DNA of 64,000 nucleotides from Corythoichthys intestinalis (Eukaryota > Chordata > Actinopteri > Syngnathiformes > Syngnathidae). The position numbers and the translations under genes are program-made. Shown piece after piece: positions 1-15,984 of the stretch. The DNA is taken from positions 54,601,666-54,665,665 of the forward strand of contig NC_080407.1 of NCBI RefSeq assembly GCF_030265065.1. Direction: 5' to 3'. The notes beneath the pieces are model-generated. The model did no database searches and had not been told where the DNA came from. It saw only the letters and a list, made by a program, of their open reading frames with translations. The stretch's first letter is position 1; every line of letters starts with the position of its first letter.

Positions 1-293
1 CTGCTTCTGACCAAAGAGCTCTTCCACTGTGTCGGCGTCGATCCGGTAACGCTGCTGCGCTCGACCCTGCGTCCACAGGTTGGCGCGCCCCCGAACCTGC
101 AAGCACACGGGCAAACGTCACGGACACGCGCCAACTACGAGGGGCGCTACCGTCCTACCTGCTCCTCCGGAATGGTCCTCCAAAAGAAACTTCTGAAGCG
201 TTTGCTGCTGTTCGAGCCTCCCGCGATGAGCGAGGGGGGAGGCGGAAGTGGGGGAGGGGGCGGCGGCGGTGGCGTTCTGTTTTCATTGGCCAT
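1..293 (-). CDS. fhdc1: FH2 domain-containing protein 1, first two coding exons (partial)
   Basis: FHDC1 is an inverted-formin-like actin and microtubule regulator. Two minus-strand exons are visible. Exon 1 codes 293 to 159, starting at ATG 293 (MANENRTPPPP; an in-frame ATG also lies at 302). It holds a polyproline FH1-like tract and then SFFWRTIPEEQ. The donor is CAG|gtagg, followed by a 62-bp intron. Exon 2 covers 96 to 1, reads VRGRANLWTQG then YRIDADTVEELFGQ, and runs off the window. The combination of polyproline, FFW-TIPEEQVRG and IDT-EELFGQ matches the N-terminus of vertebrate FHDC1 as I remember it. The FH1 tract here is short. Other formins lack this exact run-up, so FHDC1 is preferred. 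The rest of the gene lies outside the window. Confidence 0.85.
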
Positions 294-520
294 CGTGTGC
301 ATCCCTGTGGCAGGTTGGACCGCGGTGGCGACGAGGTCACCGAGGTCACCCCGCAGGCCAGTGGCAACCAATCATCTTGCTTTATCCAAAAAACACAAGT
401 TGTGTGTTTTATGTGCTAACAGTTGATGAATAAACTCTCGCCTCAAAAACTTTCACTTCAAGAATTGCATTCTAAACTTTAAAAATCTGACAATTTTTGG
501 GAAGCTTTCACTATATTTCA
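294..520 (-). promoter_or_regulatory. Upstream region of fhdc1
   Basis: This is the sequence immediately 5' of the fhdc1 start on the minus strand. An open frame continues upstream to 371, but its residues resemble nothing known and are probably 5'UTR. The part to about 360 is moderately GC-rich and then becomes AT-rich. No convincing TATA box was identified. The promoter role is inferred from position only. Confidence 0.3.
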
Positions 521-930
521 TACTAGAAACTGCAATTTCTGGAGAAATTACTCTAGGGCTTTGCTGTGTGGAGATACAGATCTGAGCTATCAATAGAATG
601 GACAAACATGCCCGTCAATGGGATTAAACAAAGTAAATGCCATTAGAAATGAATGGGAAATTTGGACGTCCACGGCTGTCAATGGCAGCACCCTCCATAA
701 GCGTCAATGGAATCGGGTAAGTTTGGGGGACACGTCCTATTAATATCTGGTCATTTCCTGTTGATTTGTGGCAAGTTTTTTTTTTGCCATTGAAAATGAA
801 TGGAAAAAATTTTGGCCATCCATGGCCGTCAATGGCATTGACTTACATAGGCGTTAATGGGATCCAAGTACATCGGCATCAATAGAATGTTTAATGCCAA
901 TAATCAAGTTTCAGGGGAACTGCTAACAAT
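520..930 (+). repeat. Dispersed repeat A, copy 1 (CATGGCCGTCAATGGCA type)
   Basis: This copy starts with AAACTGCAATTTCTGGAGAA and GCTGTGTGGAGATACAGATC, then carries units with GGACGTCCACGGCTGTCAAT and GGCATCAATAGAATG. The same left flank and units recur near 7380-8580 and 9655-11150, so these are three copies of one family. No coding capacity is visible and the class is unknown. Confidence 0.6.
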
Positions 931-1199
931 TTTCAGTCTGGTTTTGTTGTGACGCTCAACACGCGCCGATTCGCCCGCGTTAACACCGTTAGCGCGTTGC
1001 GGAGGATGAAGAAAAAAAAAGCTTTTTGCATGTGGCGCCAAGAAGAACCCGACCGTCCGGTTTCAGACCACGAGTAAACGAAAGGCTTCTTTACATAAAC
1101 TTGCAAATGACATGAAGGAGAAGTGAACACACGCAGCTCTAGTCTGTTATGCTAGCTTAAAATGAAAAGATGTTATGCAATGTTGCTCAACAATAAAAT

Positions 1200-3350
1200 T
1201 GCTTAACTCATTAGCTGCTATTGACAGCGACCAGTGTGATTTTACCTAATTTCAATCTGAAAGCCAGTTAAATCTGTTGTTGTTCTTGTGGACACCAACT
1301 TTGAAGTCCTACTCCTCTGTCATCATTGACCCGATCGTCTTGAAACTCGCTAGCTATGTCCCACGGGCCAATATCTTTTGATTGTTGGAGCTTGATTTGT
1401 TCTTGTTTTATAACGGGGCTGATTAATTAATGGTAGAATTATAGTTAGGAGTTAGCCAGTAGCAAACAACCTACCGTATGTGTTGGAACTGTTTTGCATA
1501 CAGTTAGCATTTATGCTTTACTTATTGTAGTTAGTCACCAGATAGGATAACTTTCCTTTGTCCTGGGCCATGTGGCCCCCATCTGGTCTGTATTCTATTC
1601 TATGTTCTATATTGCTTTCCTGCCCCCCCCCCTTTCCTATTTTTTGCCTCTGAATGAAGAGGGTTGCTATCACAGCAACTGGGGAAGCAGCTACCGATCT
1701 CCACAAAAGCTGCATCGACTCCTGTGTGTGTTTTTTTAGCCAAGCTAGGTGTACATTAACCTAGCTTCAAATCTAACAGTAGGTTAGGAATTTGCCAATA
1801 GAGGGCATGCTTGGATTGCACACAGACTTATTGTTGCCTGTAGGTTAACTCGTTGGCTGTCATTGACAGCAATAACAAAAAAAAAATGGATCTCCAGTGT
1901 AATTAACCTAATTTCTGTCTGAAGGTCAACATTCAGCTTGTTGTTGTTCCTGTGGACACCAGCATTGAAGTCCTATTTGTCTGTCATTAGCGAACCAATC
2001 GTCTTAAAACTTGCTAGCTATGTACCACGGGCCAGTATCTATCAATCACCTGAGACCGATTTCCTATTTTCTCAGTATCAGGGCTGCTTAATTACCTTCA
2101 GAATTATATTAAGAAGTTAGCCAGTAGAAGCCAATAGAGGGCATGCATGCACGGCACATGGACTTATTGTTGCCTTGAGGTTAAATCATTGGCTATCATT
2201 GATAGCAACGATGAAAAAAATGGATCACCAGTGTAATCAACCAAATTTCTATCTGAAGGTCAACATTTAGCTTGTTGTTGTTCTTGTGGACACCAATTTT
2301 GAAGTCCTACTCCTCAGTCATTAGCGAACCAATTGTCTTGAAACTTGCTAGCTATGTACCAGAGGCCATTTTCTATCAATCATCGGAGCCGAATTTGCCA
2401 TCTTTTCCGTATTGGGGCTGTTTATCCAACTGCAGAAATATAGCTATGAGTTAGCCAGTAGAAAGCAACCTTCTGCAGGTTAGGAATTTGCCAATAGAGG
2501 GCATGCATGCACGGCACACAGACTTATTTGTGCCTGTGTTGCCTGTAGGTTAACTCGTTGTCTGTCATTGACAGCAATAACCAAAAAAATTGGATTTCCG
2601 GTGTAATTAACCTAATTTCTGTCTGAAGGTCAGCATTTAGCTTGTTGTTGTTCTTGTGGACATCAGCATTGAAGTCCTATTCGTCTGTCATTAGCGAACC
2701 AATCGTCTTGAAACTTGCTAGCTATGTACCATGAGCCAGTATCTATCAATCAGTGGGGGCCGATTTGTTATTTTTTTGTATCGGGGCAAGGGCCGGCCCA
2801 GGCCATTTGGGGGCCCTAAGCAAAATAATGCAAAGGGGCCCGTATTTTTGGCCCACCATTTCGTCACAGTATTCTGTGAAACCCATACGTCCATATTTTG
2901 TATATTAATCACATTTTGTTGCACTGTATACTTAAAACTTCTCCCCCCAAATGATTGTCAGTACTTACAGTAGATAGCGTCAAACCTTTTTCTAAAACAG
3001 GAAAGAAAGAAGTTAAGGAATAACTTCTTTTTTTTTAAGCTTGTAATCAAGTATCAAAACTCACAAAAGTCAAATAAAGCAAACTGTAGTAAAAAAAAAC
3101 AAAAAAAAAACAATTGCCAGATTGGGGGCCCCCAAGTGGTCAGGGGCCCTAAGCAGCTGCATAGTCTGCGTATAGGTTGGGCCAGCCCAGATCGGGGCTG
3201 ATTAATTTACTACAGAATTATAGTTAGCAGTTAGCCAGGAGAAGGCAACCTTCTGGAGGTTAGGAATTTGCCAATAGAGGGCATGCGTGCACAGCACATG
3301 GACTTATTGTTGCCTGCAGGTTAATGCATTGGCTGCCATTGACTGTGACA
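1200..3350 (+). repeat. ~340-bp satellite, about four to five diverged copies
   Basis: Units repeat with phase marks near 1210, 1850, 2190, 2555 and 3325, each with GGCTGTCATTGACAGCAA, CTTGTTGTTGTTCTTGTGGA, GAAACTTGCTAGCTATGTAC and GGAATTTGCCAATAGAGGGC. The 1850 to 2190 and 2190 to 2555 spacings are 340-365 bp. The first copy is stretched by about 300 bp of unrelated sequence (about 1478-1785), and the last is interrupted by a hAT-like MITE at 2788-3190. Short open frames such as 1938-2120 and 2272-2454 are the same satellite segment read twice, not genes. Confidence 0.8.
2788..3190. mobile_element. hAT-type MITE inserted in the satellite
   Basis: This 403-bp element has inverted ends AAGGGCCGGCCCA and, reversed, CTGGGCTGGCCCA, with nearby GGGGCCCTAAGC boxes. 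It is flanked by a perfect 8-bp duplication, ATCGGGGC, at 2780-2787 and 3191-3198. Removing the element restores the satellite context (TATCGGGGCTGATTAAT). Eight-base duplications and GGGCCGGCCC-like ends are typical of hAT elements. There is no transposase, so it is nonautonomous. Confidence 0.88.
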
Positions 3351-3419
3351 GACGTCCAATTCATTTGAAATGGCAGGGTGGAATGGAATGATTGGACGCT
3401 CCATGACAGGACTAAATAG

Positions 3420-4260
3420 AAAATAAAATTTAACACCCTTTACTTTTTATATCCGTTTTATCACCTTCACTCCCTTGCGAATACCCCAATAAAAGTCTCA
3501 ATTGTGTGAAAAATCTCGGCTGTGAGTCTGCGACACCTCAAGGTGCTAACAAGGCCCCAATCCAGTCAGTTCTTTCTCTTGCACGAAGACATTGAAAATT
3601 CCATATTGTAAAAAGGTGAGTCATCGGCTGTTTTGCGTGCGACAGGTCAGACGAATTTACAGTGTCAATATTTGCCATGGTTCCGTCCGCGGAATCGGAT
3701 TTGCCGTAACGTTCTCAAGTTACCGACGTGAATGCGAGCGGACGCCGTGTTCCCACCGAGCGGAAGAATCCTGTTAAACGAGCTTTTTTTTCTGACGAAC
3801 CCCTCCTCTCCCCAACAGATTCAGTTTATCCATTCAGGTCAGTGCTGACTTTGCTAAAAGGTTAGTTGGACGCATCAAAATTAGGACAGCAGGGAGGCCC
3901 TAACTAGTTATGTTATTGTATGTTTGCATATATGCATGGAATGATGTCATGGGGGCGCCCCATCAAAAGCAATCAACAGGAGGCCCTACCCCAAAAAACA
4001 CCCGCAAACAAGAAGTCGTTGTCACTGCTTTGGAATTCATTTTTCAATGTTTTGGGAATAAACTCCTACCTCAAAAACTTTCACACTAAGCAGACTTTAA
4101 GTAATTAGTTTAAAAAAAAAACAAAAAATAAAAGAAGCTTTAACGTTAGCAGCTAAATCCAAATTGCTAGGTCCTAATCAAAGTGGATCAGACATCTATA
4201 ACTGTCAATGGCTACTTTTAGCATTATCAAAAAAGAAAATGACGCCCTCCGGTGGTAATG
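3420..4260. other. Gene-free stretch, nothing recognised
   Basis: The stretch is AT-rich, unique-looking sequence with scattered short open frames and poly-A runs. I found no splice-consistent coding pattern, RNA gene or clear repeat boundary in it. Confidence 0.5.
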
Positions 4261-4824
4261 GTTTGTTATAGGGCTGCAGCTATCGATTGTTTTGGTAGTC
4301 AATTAATCTATGAACTAGTTAGAATAATTGGATAAGGAACATTTAACACGTTCCAGAATAAATTTTAGGAGATTGCACTTTTTAAAGAGCATTAAAAGTG
4401 AATACAAAATAAAATTCCCGAGTGTTTCTTCAGGATTTTCAGAATTGAACTTTCATTTCACAAAATACCTGAGCTTAGCCTAAAAGGGTATAAAAAATAA
4501 TAATAAATGAGGATCGAACTACAACAAATGAACAATTGGGTAACTTGCATAGCAAAAGTTCGCTAGCTTAAATGCTATAAAATGCCAACTTTTTTTTTTT
4601 TTTTTAATGCCCTTAACACATCGTTCAACCACATATTCCAACGACAAAAAAAAAGGCTAAATATACCTATAAACTAAATTACGAATGCATAAAAAAAAAA
4701 AAAAAAAACTTACCTTATGTTGGTCTTAACAGGGAGCCGCTTGATTCAACCATGTTAAATGAGTTAAGTCATATTCACTGTTGCCATTAGAGGTCAGTGT
4801 ATTATCCACCAGAATCAATAAAAC

Positions 4825-5585
4825 TACCGTAATTTTCGGACTATCCGCCGCTACTTTTTCCCTTCCTTTTGAATCCTGCAGTTTATTGCTGCTTATTTGT
4901 TGATTTATTTGGGTGACTTGACTGCGGCGTTGAAAGACCATCATATTTATGACATGACACTATAATGGCCATTACTGAATGCTTATAACAGATGTAATTA
5001 ACTGCTACCCGGCAAATTATGTCTCCAACTCCATTTATGTCCAGCTCGGATATTTTACATCCATTCAAAAGTGAGATCATTTGCCGGATAACGCTAAATG
5101 ACATCTATTATAAACATTAATTAATGTTCAGGACAGTGTCATGTCATATTTATGATTGTCTAATGAGTCTTATGGCACCACTGTCAAATAAAATGTTACC
5201 AAATACCATAACTACCAATTAATGAAACAACTGGAACAGTAACTGAAGAAAAAATTAGCACAGAACTTGAATTTTGATTGTTATTTACATCTGTAGCACT
5301 GCAATGCATGCTAGGAGGCAAGTTGGAAAACAACAGTGTTGACAGCAGGTGGCAGCAGAGGTTGACTCCCCCCCCCCAAGGGAGCAGTGATAGCTAAATG
5401 AAGCTTTGCAGCCAATTGGGTCAAAGCTTCACTGTGGTTCATTAGGTCTTATGGCAGTCTTATGACGCCACTATCAAATAAAGTGTTGCCTATTAACCCA
5501 AACAAATATGCCACACTGGACTACAAGTCGCAGGATTCAAAATGAAGCAAAAAAAGAAGCGGCTTATAGTCAGAAAATTACGGTA
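4825..5585. mobile_element. Nested TIR element (TACCGTAATTTTC ends)
   Basis: The left end TACCGTAATTTTCGGACTAT pairs with the right end, which reversed reads TACCGTAATTTTCTGACTAT. Size is 761 bp. The same terminus occurs near 12921 and a short relative near 9197-9255. It sits inside the hAT element at 4269-6645. It is noncoding and its superfamily is unresolved. Confidence 0.6.
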
Positions 5586-5859
5586 ATGCAAATAAGGTTG
5601 CTTAAAAGTTGGTGGGGAGAATTTGAGCATAATTTGGACGTTAACAGCCGTCAATGGCAAAGCCTGACTTGGGTGCCAGTTGAATGTTAATGCGCTGTCA
5701 TGTAAAGTGTGTGGTCAAAAATCACAGCCATACGTTTTTCTGCCATTTAAAATAAATGGAAAATTTGGACGTGCATGGCCGTCAATGGCATGGATGTGCA
5801 TGCTCTGCAAAAAAGCCATATACAAAAAAAAGCCAAATACTATAAAAAAGGCAAATAAC

Positions 5860-5962
5860 AAAACCAATTTTGCCACATGGCAGAACCAATTTTGCCACAT
5901 GGCCAAAAAAAAAATGCCACATGGCATAGTCCATTTTGCCACATTGCAAAAAATTGCCACAT

Positions 5963-5993
<31 letters not shown>

Positions 5994-6303
5994 GCCACAT
6001 GGCAAAATCCATTTTGCGACATGGCAAAAAAAATGCCACATGGCAAAATGAATTTTGCCAAAAAGCAAAAAAATGCCACATGGCAAAATCCGTTTTGCCA
6101 CATGGCAAAATCCATTTTGCCACATGGCAAAAAAAATGCCACACGGTAAAATCAATTTTGCCAAAAAGCAAAAAAATGCCACATGGCAAAATCCATTTTT
6201 ACATAGCAAAATAAATAAATAAATAAAAAATGACACATGGCAAAATCCATGTTGCCACATGGCAAAAAAATGCCACATGGCAAAATCCATTTTGCCACAT
6301 AAC
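5860..6303 (+). repeat. GCCACATGGCAAAAT tandem array, copy 1
   Basis: The array is a degenerate run of GCCACATGGCAAAATCCATTT and AAAAAATGCCACATGG units about 20-45 bp long with poly-A stretches. Each unit is partly self-complementary (TTTTGCCAC / GTGGCAAAA). Minus-strand open frames rich in FAMWQ and HVAFF here are products of repetition. The left flank (5630-5830) and right flank (6310-6530) recur, inverted, around the array at 11840-12690 and partly at 63040-64000. Confidence 0.85.
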
Positions 6304-6653
6304 AAATACCACTTTCATTCTCGGCCCTGCTGATTATTTCTGCAGTTACTGTCCCAGTTGTTTCATTAATTGCTAGTTAAGGTATTTGGTAACACTTTAT
6401 TTGACAGTGGCGCCATACGACTGCCATAATTATGACTTGACACTGTCATGAGCATTAATGAACGCATATGACAGATGTCATTTAGTGTCATCCGGCAAAT
6501 GATCTCACTTTTGAGTAAATGTAAAAGATCCGAGCAGGACATAAATGGAGTTAGTGACTAAATTTTCCATGTGACACTTCATGACAAAATTTGATTCCAA
6601 GCTTTTTTCCTTATCGAATTACTCAAGTTAATTGTTGCAGCACTAGTTTGTTA

Positions 6654-7375
6654 TACCCCTCCACCAGTATTTATTCGAAGACAGATTATTCCATGATCAT
6701 TCGAAAACGGATTAGACATCTAGAGCAGTCAATGGCAGCCAATGAGTCCATCATTAAAGGGTTAACTATTTAGATTGTGACCCAGAAAAACTTCTTGAAA
6801 AGGGTAAAGAAGGCAAACTGCTCACCTTATGTTCACTGGTCACAATTGAACAAAAACAGCCTCAGGGTTCAACCAATATTAGTAGAACCACGCAGATGAA
6901 TGGCAGGTGTAGCGGGCTTCCCAAACGCCGCAAAACGACGGCACTAACACGCCGACCTCGAGAGGCGTCAAGATACGTCCAATTTGCCAATTGAGTCTCG
7001 CACAGCAGTTGACCGGTGCACACCTCACGTCAGAACCGAGTTGCTTCTGCGCAGGTATCCGCCGATGTGAGCTTGCGCGTCTTCCAGCCGGGAGGTAAAA
7101 GGTCGACAACTGCGCATGCGCGCGCACTCGACGCTTGTTTGCCCAAGAACTCTGCATATGTATGGTAAAGATAAGACTCGCGCGCGCCCCACCCCTTTAC
7201 AAGAAATATGTCACCTTGAAGAACTGGTCAAATTATTCATTAGAAATGAATATTTGAAAGAAGGCAAAAAGGAATTTTACTGTAAAGCCAACGCCGCACC
7301 TGGTTGTAGAACTGCGACCACCAGAGGGCATCCAAGAGGCATTAACATGAGCCAGGGCCAGTACCGTTTTATTTT
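6654..7375. other. Gene-free stretch, nothing recognised
   Basis: This holds mixed sequence including a GC-rich patch at 6890-7200. No exon-like frame with splice sites, RNA gene or clear repeat was found. Confidence 0.45.
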
Positions 7376-7379
7376 CTAA

Positions 7380-8580
7380 ATACTGTAGAAACTGCAATTT
7401 TTGGAGAAATACCTACAAGTATAATACTACATATACATATAATATATTTATTATTTTATATTATATATATATATATAAAATACATTTATTTAATACCAAT
7501 ATGTATTTTTTAATAACATACATGGATAATACATGTTGTACCTACATGTACTCTGGGTCTTCGCTGTGTGGAGATACAGATCTTAGCCCCGCCCAAGTTG
7601 TTTTGGGGACATTTCGGGAACAATATCAAGTCACTTCCTCTTGATTTGGGGACATTTGGGGGACAGGTCCTGGTCATAACAGGTCGTTTGGGGGCGTGGC
7701 CTGGCCATATTAGGTCATTTGGGGACATTTGGGGGACCCTTCATATTGATATCTGGTCATTTGGGAGGTGTGTCCTGGTCATATCCGGACATTTGGGGAG
7801 ATTTAGGGGGCGTGTCCTAGTCATATCTGGACATTTCATTTGATTTGGGGACATTTTTGTTTTGCCATTGAAAATGAATGGGTAATTTGGACGTCCATGG
7901 CCGTCAAAGGCATTGACTTACAATTGCGTCAGTGTAATCCAAGTACATCGGCATCAGTAGAATCAACAAACATGGCCGTCAATGGCATCAAAGTAAATGC
8001 CATTGAAATTGAATGGGAAATTTGGACGTCCATGGCTGTCAATTGCATCCAAGTACATTGGCATCAATAGAATTGATATACATGGCTGTAAATGGCATCA
8101 ATGCAATGTAAATTCCATTGGAAGTGAATGGGGAATTTGTTTGAAAATTGCATCCTATTAAAAATGAATGGGAAAGTTTTTGGCAAATTTCCGGGGAACT
8201 GTAAATTTTTTCCAAATTCTGTTTACAACTTTTATGCCCCTTACCGTCCCAGAATTTTTTATTTTATTTTGATTTGGTAAAAAATTGTAGGACTAGATAA
8301 ATTTTGAAAATTTGTTTTTTTATTTCCCAAAAATCGGTGAAAAATTGGCGTTTATGAGCAGACGGGAAATTTTTCGGGGTCGTTCAAAAAATTCCCTGCG
8401 TCGGGTGAAAATTCCGGTCATTTCCATATTCGAACGTTGTCAAACGGTTCGGGCTGTGCGGCGTGCCATAGAAATTCCATTGAAAATAAACAAAACAAAA
8501 CAGAATAACAGAATTAAACACCCAAATAACAAACGCAGGTGAATTTTCGATATTTTCAACATTTTTGTGAACCTTCTTGT
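7380..8580 (+). repeat. Dispersed repeat A, copy 2, with a GGGGACATTTGGGG minisatellite
   Basis: It starts with AAACTGCAATTTTTGGAGAA and GTGTGGAGATACAGATCTTA. A minisatellite follows at about 7590-7850 with TTTGGGGACATTTGGGGGAC and CCTGGTCATATC units, then GGACGTCCATGGCCGTCAA units at 7860-8140. A tail with AAAAATCGGTGAAAAAT and TTTTTCGG lies at 8150-8440. The same tail closes copy 3 at 10908-11130. It is noncoding. Confidence 0.65.
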
Positions 8581-8827
8581 TATACTTCACATCAAAAACA
8601 AAACAGACGTCTCGGAGTCCTCAGACAGGACTTTGACGGTCTCGTCCAGTCTTTAGCGATTGCTTCCATGCGCAACAGTTCCAAAAGTCTCTAGGAAGGT
8701 CAACGGCGCTAACTCAAACGTCCAAAACGTGAACGCAAAACCTCTTCAAGTCGCTCCCTTGAAGTTGTCCGCTAATGTTCCCCCGAACCTTCAGAACTAA
8801 GCTCGCCATCCGTATGGTCTTCAACTT

Positions 8828-13728
<4,901 letters not shown>

Positions 13729-13940
13729 TCTGGGACGGGGCGAGAAGAACAGAAGAATGGAATGTCACAAATTGAATCGAAATCAAATAAAAATAGTAGT
13801 GAAAGGAGAGCAGGAAGTTGAGCCTGGAACTGGTGTTACACTGTAAAGCTTCCCCGGCATCTCCAATATGCGCGCTAGAAGCCAACGAGGACGAGCGTCG
13901 TCACTTATCGGCCATTTTGTGTCAGAGTTTGAGGTTTTCT
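13729..13940 (-). promoter_or_regulatory. hdac8 5' region
   Basis: This is the sequence directly upstream of the hdac8 start. It contains a CpG-bearing stretch at about 13860-13920 and a GCCATTTTG box (read CAAAATGGCC on the minus strand), which resembles a YY1-type motif common at housekeeping starts. Promoter function is inferred from position. Confidence 0.4.
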
Positions 13941-14109
13941 CCACTAAAATAATCTTAACTTGCCAAATGTTTGGCTGATTTACACGCGATTTGGTTCATA
14001 ACGAAACGTATTTACCTCCTAGGACCCTGCATGCTCATTTGAGGACATTAGATTTTAGCCCCTGAGACCCATTAAACGTCATTTTTTAAAACCTTACACC
14101 ACTTGTGAG

Positions 14110-15240
14110 TTCCGTGTTTTATTTTACAGGTACTTCTGGTACTACTCAATCGCCACTGTTATTTTGAACAAGTTTCTTTGGAAAAAAATGAGGGGTGGAT
14201 ACAAATTATTTCAGAATGTTTATCCTCTCTGCCAAAATGTGTATTCCCTCTAAAATGGACAATTGGAGCTTGATCATCAAATAATTTAATCTACAGGTAC
14301 TACTTTATCGCCACTCTGATTTTGAACAAGTTTTTTTAAACCATAGAATAAAATATAGAGGGGATACAAATTATTTTAGACTGTTTACCGCCTCTGTCAA
14401 AATTTGTACACCCCCCTAAAATGAACAATTGAAGCTTGATCATCAAGTAATTTATTTTAAAGGTACTTCTGTTACTACTCTATCACCATTGTTATTTTGA
14501 ACAAGTTTCTTTTATGATAGAAAAAGATACGGGGGGATACAAATTTGATCAGAATGTATATGCCTCTGCCAAAATTTGTACCCCCCCTCTAAAATGAATA
14601 ACTGAAGCTTGATCATCAAATAATTTATTTTAAATGTACTTCTGGTACGACTCTATCCTCATTGTTATTTTGAACAAGTTTCTTTTATCATAGAAAAAGA
14701 TATGAGGGGATACAAATTATTTCAGACTGTTTACCGCCTCTGCCAAAATTTATACCCCGCTCTAAAATGAATAATTGAAGCTTGATCATCAAATAATTTA
14801 TTTTACAGGTACTTCTTGTACTACTCTATGACAATTGTTATTTTGAACAAGTTTCTTTTATCATAGAAAAACATATGGTGGGGATACAATTTTTTTTCTG
14901 AATGTTTAATGCCGCTGCCAAAATTTGTACCCCCCTCTAAAATGAATAACTGAAGCTTGATCATCAAATAATTTATTTAACAGGTACTTCTGGTACGACT
15001 ATCACCATTGTTATTTTGAACAAGTTTCTTTTATCATAAAAAAAAGATATTGGGGGTAGGATACAAATTATTTCAGACTGTTTAATGCCTCTGCCAAAAT
15101 TTGTACCCCCCACCCCCCGAAAAAAAGAACAATTGAAGCTTGATCATCAAATAATTTATTTTACAGGTACTTCAGGTACTAATCTATCATCATTGTTATT
15201 TTGAACAAGTTCATTTTATCATAGAAAAAGATATGGGGGA
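14110..15240 (+). repeat. ~170-bp tandem repeat, seven copies, between hdac8 and phka1
   Basis: Units start at AGGTACTTCTGGTACTACTC near 14129, 14297, 14460, 14634, 14808, 14983 and 15165. Each continues with TTGTTATTTTGAACAAGTTT, GATACAAATTATTTCAGAC, GCCAAAATTTGTACCCCCC and TTGAAGCTTGATCATCAAAT. It is AT-rich and noncoding. It occupies about half of the divergent intergenic interval. Confidence 0.9.
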
Positions 15241-15984
15241 AATAATTTTATAAAAATTGAAATAAATAAATAAAATTGGGAATAAATAAACTTTGGAAAA
15301 AAAAGATAAACAAATGTGAATGTAATTAATCAAAATTGAAACAGATAAACATTGAAACATAAATTGAAATGACTATTGAAATAAATAAATAATTATTGAA
15401 ATAGAAGCCTTTTAATGACACTTTAAATTATTTATTTATTTAATTTTTGCACTCCTGCTGCTCCATATTAGTAGAGTAACCGTAACCACTTCAATAATTT
15501 ATCCGTTTAAAAATCGGCTTAAAAACCCGGAACAATTTATCAGCATTTGAACGAACATGCTCTTTTTCCGCTAGAGGGCGTCAAAGCTTCAAGTTAAAAC
15601 CTCGCAGACGTGTCAAAAGTAGATTTACGATATGAAAAACTAGTACAGTAGTTTTCATTCGGCTAGTTTATATTTGATGACCCAATCTGCGCGACAACAT
15701 AAAAAACCGACGAAAGTCCAAGTGTTTTTAATTTGAAAGACAGACACGACGCTCACTCGGCGTTTGTTTTACTTTGAAAACACCAACACATCCGCTTTTA
15801 CCGGCTTCCACATGCTAGCTTGCCGGGGCTCCCCTAGTTTGCAGCTGTTCGGTCCAAGTTGCCTGTTTTTTTTCTCTCTCTCTCTTTCACCGGGAGCAAT
15901 GAGAGAGTACAAATGAGTGTTGTGCGTCTCACTTAGCAAATTAGACAAGTGTTTCCGTGCCTGAAGTCAACCGAGCTCGTCGTC
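15240..15984 (+). promoter_or_regulatory. phka1 upstream region and 5'UTR
   Basis: An AT-rich stretch to about 15480 is followed by more mixed sequence with a CT run (about 15865-15890) just before the start ATG at 15985. No TATA box was identified with confidence. Promoter status is inferred from position. Confidence 0.35.

Larger units (their letters stand above)
4269..6645. mobile_element. 2.4-kb nonautonomous hAT element with nested insertions
   Basis: The ends are TAGGGCTGCAGCTATCGATT on the left and, reversed, TAGTGCTGCAACAATTAACT on the right. An 8-bp duplication GTTTGTTA sits at 4261-4268 and 6646-6653. The left-end sequence, with its AGTCAATTAATC run, is a hAT-like terminus that recurs at 16412. 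The element is mostly filled by other repeats: a TIR element at 4825-5585 and a GCCACATGGC array at 5860-6303 with its own flanks. No intact transposase frame is present. Confidence 0.8.

Noticed and set aside
172-433. Gly-rich plus-strand open frames
   Set aside because: They are the antisense of the fhdc1 polyproline exon; splice sites and family match lie on the minus strand.
5715-6305. 196-aa minus-strand frame with FAMWQ/HVAFF repeats
   Set aside because: It is produced by the GCCACATGGC tandem array, and similar frames open in several phases.
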